From: Puntigrus tetrazona
Taxonomy: Eukaryota > Chordata > Actinopteri > Cypriniformes > Cyprinidae
NCBI RefSeq assembly: GCF_018831695.1
Contig: NC_056701.1
Coordinates: 1,421,207 to 1,485,206, forward strand
Length of the DNA: 64,000 bases
Direction of reading: 5' to 3'
This document shows positions 46,018-57,200 of the stretch, piece by piece. The notes under the pieces were generated by a model that saw only the letters and a program-made list of their open reading frames with translations, was not told where the DNA came from and ran no database searches. Numbering within the stretch: the stretch's first letter is position 1; each line of letters starts with the position of its first letter. The translations under genes and the position numbers were made by a program.

Positions 46018-48265
46018 TGTCACGATTTAAGCTTTGCGGGACGGAGGACAGAGGCTTAGAATAAACTTAAAGAGATGAAAGCAATAACAAAGTCCGAGGG
46101 CGTGACATTACCCCCTCCCGGAAGGGTGCGTCCTCGCACCTAAAGGGTAACAAATAAAAACAAACAAAAACCAAAATGACTAGGATTTGGGGATACCGGG
46201 TCTTGGGAGGAGGTTCTGGTGGAGGGCGGATCCCCAGGAGGGGCAGGCAAAGGCAGAAGGGTCAAGGAGGAACAGACGGAGGAGGCCAGGAGAAGACAGG
46301 AGGAGTCCGAGCAGGAGAGATCCAGAGCCCAGCTCTGGTGGTCCACGGTGGAGCCGACGGAGGAGGAGCCAGGAAGGAGGACTGGAGGAGTCGGAGCAGG
46401 AGAGATCCAGAGCCCAGCTATGGTGGTCCAAGGTGGAGCCGGCGGAGGAGGAGCCATGGAGGAGGAGCAGCCATCAACGCCATGGAGCCGACCGACGGCG
46501 GCGGGCAGGTGGTGGAGGAGACTGGCGGAGACGGAGGTTTAAGGTGACGTCGGCGCTGGAGGTTCAAGGCGACGCCGCAGGCACCGGCGACTGACACGAG
46601 AGCGGGGGCGGGAAGGGCGGCGGAGCCAGGAGCGATTTGAGACTGAGGTGAAGCTGGAGGAAGGAGGAGCCTGACAGAGCCGGTGGGATGGAGGGACGAG
46701 GCAAAGCCGAGGGAGGAATCCGAGAGCTGACGGATGGTCGAAGGTGACAGACCAAGCGGAGCCAGGTGACGATGAAGCCTGGTGGAGCTGGTGGACTGAC
46801 GGACCACGGTGTAGAGGAGGGAGCTAGGAGCCCAGGGGAGCCGACGGGTTCACGGAGCCGAGGAGGAGTCTGGCGCGGGCAATGGAACGGGACAGAGCGC
46901 ATATGGCGCGGGCACTGAAGGCGGGACAGAGCACACGTGGCGCGGGCACCTGGAACAGGACAGGCGCGACGTGGCGCGGGCACTGGGCGGACAGAGCGCC
47001 ACGTGCGCGGGCACTGGAACAGGGCGGCTGGGGCGGAACCAGCGGCTAGCGGGGCGGCTGGGCGGAACCAGCGGGCTAACGTGGACGGCTGGGGCGGAAC
47101 CAGCGGAGCTAACGATGGATGGCTGGGCGAACCAGCGGGCTAGCGGGGCGGCTGGGCGGAACCAGCGGACTAACGGACGGCTGGGCGGAACCAGCGGGCT
47201 AACGGGGTAGCTGAATGGGAACAGGAACTCAGGATACAGGGAGGTGCCCAGTCTAAGTCCAAGTCCAAGTCTACATCATCCAGCTCCCTTTGCAGATCCA
47301 GCAGCCCCAGGTGGATGATCAGCTCATCCTCAGCCGATGTGCAGTAGGCGGAGCTCCACTCCGCCGCTCTCTGCGCAGTCGGCTGTGTCCACCGTGAGGA
47401 ACTCCGTTGCTGGCTCGCGCACCTGGTCTGACGTATATGGCTCGGGTCCTGTTCACGCCCCACGACTCTGTCGCTCTCTCTGGCGATGGGTCCGTGGTCG
47501 GCTGACTCCGCCCGTGTCAGCGGTGTGGGCTCAGGCTGGGGCTCGGACCTTGCGGTGAAGGGATGAGTTGGGGCTCTGGATCTGGAGTGGGGCTGGTGTC
47601 GGTGTCCTCAGGCGCAACCATCATTGTAGATTTGCAGGACACCAGCACCCACTCGACACGACGGCGGCGAGGCTCTCTTGAGACCGCTCCCGGACAGCTG
47701 GGCTTGGCTGGAGGTATTAAGTCCATGTGGAAATAGGTTCCCGCACAGAAAGCTGTCCGGGGTAGCGCGAAGTCGTTGGCCAGTTCGAGAACAGTTCGGT
47801 ATAGTCCTCGAGAGAGCAATCCCCTGCTCCAGCAGAGCGGATGAGGAAGTTTGGGTCTTTAAACTGGGCAAACATGACAAAAACAAAAAATAAGAGGGGA
47901 AAATACACTGCGCTATTTACTTTTTGTAGGTCAGCGTTCTGTCACGGTTGCGCTTTCATGCTGGACGGAGGACCACGAGGCTTAGAATAAACTTAAATGG
48001 ATTTAATCTCAAAAGGTAAAAATAAAAGATACAAAAGGCTGGCAGGTAGAACAGGCAGGCAGGATAAACACAGGGGTAGACATCAGGTAAGGACCTCGGA
48101 CGCCGGACCAACAGAACTCAAAACACAGGACTTAAATACACAGGGTAATTGACAACACTGACGAGACACGGCTGCAGACAATCATACAATTAACATGGAG
48201 GAAAGGCAGGGCACAGGAACACATGGCACGAGATGAAAACAATAACAAAGTCCGAGAACGTGACA
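46018..48265 (-). mobile_element. non-autonomous LTR retrotransposon with 5-bp target duplication
   Basis: The right LTR (47940-48265, 326 bp) and left LTR (46018-46107, 90 bp, internally deleted) share both ends: TGTCACG... and ...aataacaaagtccgag then CGTGACA. The flanks are an exact GTCTC duplication (46013-46017 and 48266-48270). In minus orientation the first LTR is followed by gaacgctgacc, a plausible primer-binding region, and the second LTR is preceded by a purine tract (gggaggggg). The 1.8-kb interior is GC-rich, with short proline- and arginine-rich open frames and tandem repeats, and no protease, reverse transcriptase or integrase motif. Mobilisation in trans is therefore inferred. 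Confidence 0.85.
46230..47220. repeat. GC-rich tandem repeats inside the LTR element
   Basis: About 100-bp units around gcaggagagatccagagccc repeat at 46300-46450. Units around gcgcgggcactgga repeat at 46870-47030. Units around ggctgggcggaaccagcgg repeat at 47030-47210. Base composition is far from the AT-rich surroundings. Confidence 0.8.
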
Positions 48266-48268
48266 GTC

Positions 48269-51200
48269 TCACAGGATTTTACACAATGGCTTTTCCAAAT
48301 CTTTAATCTTCTTTTTCAGATTTTCCACTTCTTCACTTGTCTCGTGTTTCAAGTGATGGTAAAGCTGGTTCAGTAATTCCTGATGTTTCCGATGTTCTTC
48401 CAGTATCTTCTGGAGCTCCTGAACGTGCTGCTCTTTTATCTCCCTGAAATCATTAAATTCTTCTGCCTGTTTCTGGCTTCCGTTTTTTCATGTTTCTTCT
48501 TGATGACTTTTATTTTCTCTTCGTATTCCTTTTTTATTTCATCTCGCTCCTTCTCTTCTTCTTGTTCTTTTCTCCCCTTCTCCTCTATTTCTCTTCTCTT
48601 CATCTCTTCTTCTTGCTCTTGTTTCAGATCTTCAATCATTTTCTTCCATCGCTCTCTCTTCTTCTCGTCTCTTATCTTCTTCTCGTTTCTTTTCTCCACT
48701 CCTCTTTCCTCTCTTGCTCCAGCTGCTCATAATATCTTTTTGTTTCCATTTTCTTTTCTTCATATTCTCTCTCTTTCTCTTCTCTTTCTCTTTTCTGTTT
48801 CTGTCTCTCCTCCTCTATCTTCTCTCTCTCTTGTTCTCTCTCTCTTTCAAACTTCTTTCTCATTTTCTCCAGTTCTCCTTGTTTTCTCTCAGTTGCTCCT
48901 CGTGTTTCTCTTTCTCTTTCTTTCTTCTTCCTCTCGCGTCAGCTCATCTATGCGTTTCTTTTCATCCTCCCATTCTCTCTGCTGTCGTTTAATTTCCTCC
49001 TTTCTGTCATTTTCTGCATCTTTTATTTTCCTCACCCATTCTTGTCTCTCCTTTTCTTCTTCTTCATTCCTCATTTTCTTCTCCAAATCTCTCTTTTTTA
49101 TTTCCTCCTCTTGTTTAATCTTCAACTCTGTTATAATACGTTCTTGTTCACTTTTCAACTTTTCTCGCTCCTGTCTGTTTTTCTCTTCTCTCTTTCTATC
49201 TTCTTCTTCTCTTTCATTTTGAAGTTTTTCATGCTCACGATCTCTGGTTTTCAATCTCCTTCTTCATCTCTTCTATTTTGTTATGATATTCAGCTTTTTG
49301 CTGTTTTTCTTCTTCTGATTGTTTTCGTTTTCGATCTCTCTGTTTCTTCTGTTCAGCTTTTTCTTTCTCCTCAGACTCTTTTCTGAGTTTTTCCTCTTTT
49401 TCTTTGAACTGATTCTGCATTTTCATTTTCTCCTCATCTGCTCTTTGTTTCTCTTCCTCGAGCCTCTTCATCATGTTTTTCATTTCCATCTCATATTTGG
49501 CTTTAACGCCTCATTTTGTGTCTGAATTTCTTTCTCTCTTTCATTCAGTATTTGCTCCATTCTCTTCTTAATGGACATCTCGCCTCCTCAAACATGCTGT
49601 TAGTGAAGTATCGGCCCTCATTAGTGTTTTTCAGCTCTTCTATCATGTTTATCAGTTGAATCACTTGAGTTTTGTCTTGTTTTCTCTGTTGTTGAAAGCC
49701 AGGAACCTGTTTCCACAATCTCTGATCAGTTTCTTGGCCTCAGCATTGTTTCTCTCCACATACGCTTCTATGGATTCATTCTCGAGATCATCTCCTCTAG
49801 TGAAAATACGATGCTGAACTGAGCAGCTTTTGGACCAAAGATCTTCTTTATTAGATCCACAGTATCCGTTTCCACCTTTATAAATCTCCCCACGCTCAGC
49901 ACGATGACAAACACGTGAGGTCCGGGGACGACAATGAAACACATTTCACTATCTCTTCCACCGCTTGTTCATTTGACAGAGTCGTGTCGGAAGAGTCCTG
50001 GCGTATCAACAACAGCTACCGATCGACCAGCAACTTCACCAACTCCTTTCTGGCAGTCGGTCGTCACTGAATCCATGTTCGCTTGACTCAAAACTCGTTT
50101 CTTCCCAGAATAGTGTTTCCTGTTGCGCTCTTTCCATTTCCTGTTCTCCCGATCAACACAATCCTCAGACCCTTCTGATCATCTGAACATTCAGCACCTA
50201 GAAATAATGCATATACATTTATTAATATAATGCAGTTCTATTTTTGGAGTTTTTCACTTCATATCTCATTCATAATGTGATTACAATGGGATGAATTAAA
50301 CATTACCTCATTTAAATAACGTGATAAAGCTCATAATTGTAGCAAAAGTGCTGCCAACTCACAGGCTAATTAGCATATTCATGATGTCAGAGCATGTATA
50401 TATATATAAGCGTTCTTTACAGTTCCAAAGGATGTGTTACTTTTACCTTTATGAGCATTACTTTTACATTTATTTTTGAACTGAAAAAATAATATGTGAC
50501 TGATAGCGCCTGGCGCCTCCCCCTTCCAGAGCAAGCGTCTCAAAGGCAGACACATTTTATGTAGCTCAAACATTCAAAGTAGCATTGCGATATGTTATAT
50601 AATTATTAAGATTTTATTTTAGGCAAATTGTGATGATTTGTGAAGGCTAAATTAATTAACCTGCTTCTCCTGGGGGGGAAAAATAAAAAAATTCTGCTAA
50701 GTGCGTACACGTCGGAAGAAAGTGGACTGCATTTCTTTTTGTTTTCTTGTGCATTTGCAACTTTTAATCACTGAAGCGCAACGAGTTATTAAGCAAACTC
50801 TTCAAAGAGTTACATAAGCATAAAAAAACATAATAAAAGTGCTCCACAAGGCCTCAATGTGTTTGCATAAGAAAAATATCCACATTTGAAACGTAATCTC
50901 TAGTTTACAGTAACTGTCTCATTACGCTTTCCCAAGAGAGTGGCGTTCAGCAGATGACGCTGGATTTAGCTTCAATGAAAGTAAGGAACAACAAAACAAG
51001 AATTAGAAGAAGCATGTTCTCACCAGAGCTTAAACCATCAACCGCTGAAAAATCAACCACTTTCTTGTGATTGCTGAGTACAACAGTTTTTGGAAGCTAG
51101 ATATTGGAAGCAATATTGATTTTTTTTCTTACATAAACATATATGAAAGAAGAAAATCACTTACACCTTCAATGGCTCGAGGGTGAGTAAATCATGTGGT

Positions 51201-54200
51201 ATGTTGGAGCAGACACACCACGATTGCTGCAAGATCGTGATTTTACATTCTGACCGAAGAAAACACTCACCTTCCAAACATATTTTTGCTTTAATGCTTT
51301 GATTTCGTTCTCCATCCTCTTCAGTTCTTCTTTATATTTCTCTTCTGTTTCACGTCTGGCTCTATTTTCTTGCGCTTTCATGTACATCTGAAGCGAATAT
51401 GGTTCGGTCTTCATGTTCTCTATACAATCCAGTAGCTGAGACAGCACCTGTTTTGAGTTTTCGTGATCTTTTAAACCCATCACACAGTACTGACCCCCAC
51501 AGTGACCGATTAACCTCTGAGTTTCCGGGCTGTGTTTTATAAAGTCTGTCACTGGCCTGTTAACACTGCCGTCATTGGTAAACATTACTATTAAGTGCTC
51601 TCTGGAGTAAAAGTTCTTCTGGATCGCCTCCACCTCGGCTTTGACTTCATCCGTCACTGGACCAACAGGAATAACGAGGAGGAAAACGTGAACCCCAGGA
51701 TCACAGAGAGACACGCAGCGGAGAGCCTGAGGCGTCACTTCCTCCTCGGAGAGCCGACTGAGAGCTGGGAGCTCCACCACCGTGATCGGACGTCTGTCAA
51801 TCGTCTCCTCTTTCTTCACGCACTCTTCGCTCATCTCTCTCGGCGACAGTTTCTGAATTTTGCCTCGTAGAAGTTTAGACACCGAGACTTTGGGCGCCGG
51901 ATCACTTCCACACACCACCAGATTCAGCTTCTGCTTCCTGGAGAAATTAGCTGGCACTGGAAAACGCATCAAGGGCGTTAGGCGCCGCTTAAAAACAACC
52001 GCATTTTAGAATATGGAAAAATAAACATGGGTGTAAAACGTTTGCGGTAGTTTCGTCAACTTACAGCTCGAACGAATCCACTTATTTATGTTAGCTGTAA
52101 AAAATAAGCAAAAAAAACATTAAATATGGATGTTTGACAATATGGAGATTAGGTAAACATTCCTGTTATTTTTGTCGAAAGCATTATTATATATAATTGT
52201 TTCTTAATTGATTCTCAAGTGTTTGTTCCTATTACTAAATTCTACATTAAAGTAATAGTTCATCCAAAAATGAAAACTGTGTCAATGTGTACTCACCCTT
52301 CAATTAGTTCCAACCCTGTATTAATTTCTCTCTGGTGAACCCAAAGGAAAATATTTGTGACCAGGCTGTTTTGGGTCACCATTGACTTCTGTAGTATTTT
52401 TTTCTCACTATGGAAGTCAATGGTGACCCAAAATCCATACAGGTTTGGAACTACTTGAGGATGAGTAAACAATGACAGAATTTAAATTTTTAAGTGAACT
52501 ATTACTTTATTTCTCAGAATAGGATTTCACTAAACTTGTTTTTTTATTATAAACATGTACTTTTATCCAATGAGAATGATTCTCAATGCATGTTTTCATA
52601 CATTTATTTTGCCTGCTGGTAAATTTCCAGGGCACCAACTGCATGTAAATCGTCTCTTGACATGCTTTGTTGACAAGCCCCTTTTATATTATTTCTATAT
52701 CACTATTCGATACTGTTCAGATACAATCTGTGTTGTTGAAAGCACTATATAAATAAAAGTGATTGATTGATGGATTTCTCTAACATTCACAAGTATAGGA
52801 GTAAACTGTCTCTGTATTGCTATAGTCTTTGGAGAAGATATAGGGTTAAGATCTGAGACAGTGGAGATAGCCAACAAAACGAAGGTAAATTAAGGAATTA
52901 TAATTACCTATTTAATCTATAAATTAATGTTATTGCAAACGTCATTGCTATTTGTTCATCGTTGTGCCATTGTTTTATTTGTAAGAGCGACATAGTGATG
53001 AACGCACTCTGTTTGTCCTTTAAGGGCTACAGTACAAACTATGTAGGGACTGGAACATAACGGTTTATTGTGTGAGCTGTTGCATATATTATATTGCATT
53101 TCTATCAACCTAAAGATCCTCCTAAATATTACACAATGTACCTTTGAGAAATTTCTTAACTTGCCTTAATACCTAAGTTTCACGAATTCTCAGCAATTAA
53201 GGCCAAAATGGCACTTCGAAAAGCCTTATAAATGTGTGCCCCGTGTTTTTAGGTGTGACCTTCAGGCCTTACTCTAACTTACTCAGACCTCCTTCGCTTC
53301 CCTTGCTCTGTTTAGGTTTTCCGTCATCTTTGTAGGAGGAACGCTCTTCGTGTTTCTCCTCTGACCTGCCTGGATCGTCAAACCGCTCTGCTCCTCATCC
53401 GTCGACGTTGCTTTGACATCTTCATAGATCTCACATGTGAGAAATTCCTCGTGGCTTTCCCCGAGTATCTCATCAACCCTCTTGCAAACTTCAGATTGCC
53501 ATTCGGGGCTTTGGTTTTCAAACTCCAGATGCCGTCCCCCGCACTCCTTTATTAGCCGACTGGCGGCCGCATGCTTCGAGGTGTCCGTGTCTTCATCGGT
53601 CGTGAGAACGATGGTGCGTTTAATCGCTTCTTCGCTGAACTTGCTGAGCACGTGTTTCACTCTGGTGGCGTCCTCCTCGGTGAAGTCTCTGTACTGCAGT
53701 GCGATCATGAAGGCGTGAGGGCCCGGGTCGGACAGAGACACACACTCCTTCACTGTCTGCGTGATCTGGTGGTCGGAGATGTTCGGATCCAGCAGGTGAA
53801 GAGTGTTGATGACCGTGACGTGTCTGTCCCTCACCGTTCCTCCGATCATGGTCAGGTTGTGTTGTAGGATAGGCACGTCGCTCTCACGCACGTCTACTCC
53901 CAGGATGGAGTTTCTGACTCGGCCGTTGTGCGATACACTCTTTCCCAAAAGAATAATCCTCTGATCACGCACTGAAATAAACAAGAACACATGCATATAT
54001 TAAAAAAAACATTCGGGTTTTATTTGGGGAACGATGAAAGGCATTTAGCATCTTCTTTAACCAGAAAGAGGAGCAATCCAAAATATCTGGAAAATAAACA
54101 CACTTCTGGAGTTGTAATATAGCTACAAATATCTTTACTTTGACTTCTTCGCCTCTCTGAAAATGAAATCAGATGTGATTGAAGCTTCATTACTATCAAG

Positions 54201-57200
54201 ACTGACTGGATTTAATAAATGTGTTCAGAACAGATAAGGGTTTTATTCAAAGACAGAATATTGGGTCTATATTGGAAAAAATGCTTATTCGGTAACTATG
54301 AAGGACATAATGCAGGATATTAATATTACTACATTAACTAATATAACTATAATATACTATATAAATATGCTATAATATACTATATAAACTTCACTAATTA
54401 TTAGATCAAATTAGATTAGATTAAACTTCACTAATTATTAGATCCCAAGATGGCGCCGTTGAGTTCGGCTGCGTCCACGACTGCTCCTGCAAAACTTTTT
54501 GTTTTTCTTTTAATTGTTAGTATTTTGGATAGTCTCATGCGCGGTTTTCTTTATATAAGATGGCTGTTACTACATACGACCAAGCCACTCTTATATCTAT
54601 TGGTGTACAATGCACCCAACTTTCGCCGCGTTTTAAACCCGGACCCATGTTGGCGGCGAGATCCTGTCGAAGACAAAGGACGCGACCGGACCGGCGTCCA
54701 CGAGTGAAACGAGCGGCGTCAGGAACAGGTTGAGGGCACGCGCACACCGCGCTCCCTACCTAGTGTCCTGTTAGCCAACGTCCAGTCTCTGGAAAACAAG
54801 CTCGATGACCTCAGGGCAAGGATCAAGTTCCAGAGAGACATTCGGGACTGCAACCTCCTCTGGTTCACAGAGACATGGCTGAACCCAGCGGTACCGGACC
54901 ACGCGCCATACAACCGGCCGAGTTTTTCTCTGTTTACCGTATGGACAGAACAATGGAGTCGGGAAGACAAGGGGAGGTGGAGTGTGTCTGATGGTGAACA
55001 ACCGCTGGTGCGACAGTGCGGCGTTGTTTCTCTCTCACGCTCCTGCACACCAAACCTGGAACTTCTGACCATCAAATGTCGCCCTTTCTATCTTCCACTG
55101 GAATTCAGCTCGGTCATAGTCAGCGCCGTTTATATTCCACCTCAAGCGGACACGGACACTGCAATATGGGACTTACACGACCACCTCACAACACACCAGT
55201 CACAGCACCGGACGCCGCACTCATTGTGCTGGGGATTTTAACAGTGCAAACCTCAAGCGCGCACTGCCGAACTTTCACCAGCACATCACCTGCCCCACCA
55301 GGGGCGAAAGGACACTGGATCACTGCTACACACCCTTCAGAGACAGCTACCAGGTAAAATCATGCCCGCCCGTTTGGTAAATCAGACCATGCCGCCATTT
55401 TCCTCGTACCTGTTTACAAAACAGAGGCTGAAACAGGAAGCCCGGTACAGAGGAGGTGTCACGCTGGACTGACCATTCGTGGCCGCTCTGCAGGGCGCTT
55501 TGGATGACGCAGACTGGGCCATGTTCAGGTGTAGCTCCGAGGACACCAACGTGTTCACGGAAGCAGTGGTGGGAATCATCAGGAAACTAGCAGATGACAC
55601 GGTAGAGAAAACCGTCATCAGGACGTTTCCCAACCAGAACCCGTGGGTAGACAAAACTATCCGTGACTCTCTGAGATCCCGCTCCGCAGCCTATAACACG
55701 GGGATAGTCACCGGGGATATGACCGAATACAAGGCTGCGTCGTACAGCGTGCGCAGTGCGGTTAAGGAGGCAAAGAGGCGCTACGGGAGGAAACTAGAGT
55801 CACAGTTTCAACACAGTGACTCTAGGAGCCTGTGGCAGGGACTGAGAAACATCACGGACTATAAAACGAGAGCGCGGATGCTTCTCTGGCAGACGAGCTA
55901 AATAACTGCTGTACTCGCTGTACACACATGTACACACATGACTATGTGGCCACTACAAACTCCACCACCATCATTAAATTTGCTGACGACACTGTCGTGG
56001 TTGGCCTGATCTCCAACAACGATGGCCTACCTTCAGGAGATCAACAACCTGGAGAGATGGTGTCAGGAGAACAATCTGCTCCTGAACGTCAGCAAAACAA
56101 AGGAGTTAATAGTGGACTTCAGCACGAAGCAGGTGCGCTCTTACCATCCCATCATGATCGACGGGACCCCAGTGGAGAGAGTGGACAGTTTTTGGTACCT
56201 GGGTGTTCACATCACGCAGGACCTGTCTTGGTCCTGTCACATCAACACCCTGGTGAAGAAGGCCCGGCAGCGTCTATACCATCTGAGGCGCTTAAGGGAC
56301 TTCAGACTCCCATCTCAGGTGCTCAGGAACTTTTACACCTGCACCATCGAGAGTGTCCTGACGGGAAACATCACCTCCTGGTTCAGGAACAGCACCATGC
56401 AGGACAGGCGAGCTCTTCAGAAGGTGGTGCGGTCAGCTGAGCTCCCTGTGCTGCAGCACATCTACAACAAGCGGTGCTGTACCAGGGCCAGGAAGATCGT
56501 GGAAGACCTCAGCCATCCCAACAATGGACTCTTTTCTCTGCTGCGTTCAGGAAAGCGCTTTGCGTTCCCTGAAGGCAAACACAGAAGAATGAGGAGGAGC
56601 TTCTTGCCATGAGGCCATTCGGTGTCTGATCCAGAGAACACCCAGTACCTAATCACCGGGATTCCCATGTTTAGCCTCTCTTTCCCAGATACTCGCCAGT
56701 TACTTTTGGACAATTGCACTAGTCACTTTGCACTGGACATTCGCACAGCCACTTTACACTTTACACTTTATATCTTATACTTATATTTTATATTCTATAC
56801 TTTATTTTATTTTTTATACTTTACTTTGCAGACTTCTTTTTTATACATATTTTTATATTTTATATTTATATATATATTTAAATTTTGTTTTCTATTTTGA
56901 TGCTGGACGGTTGTAAAGAACATTTCACTGCATGTCGTACCATGTATGTATGTGTATGTGACAAATAAAATTTGAATTTGAATTTGAATTATTAACTAAT
57001 ATGGAAACAAGATTGATAAAACAGTAAATAATAGTGAATGTAGAGGTCATTTTTAATGAATGACATTATATTTATTAAGGACTACGCCAAATATAAAGAA
57101 TTAATAATTAAGTAATAATTAAGTAAACAACTGCATTTTTGCATTTACGTCTAATTGCATTACGTCTCCTTTATTCTTGTCACAGGAATGTAAAACCTGT

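Noticed and set aside
46176..47210. Several 80-139 codon open frames in GC-rich sequence
   Set aside because: They lie inside the LTR element, overlap on both strands and consist of tandem repeats; no host gene is supported.
48383..49222. 279-codon plus-strand open frame rich in Phe, Ser and Leu
   Set aside because: It is the exact antisense of the minus-strand GIMAP coiled coil (Glu/Lys-rich codons read backwards) and has no domain of its own.
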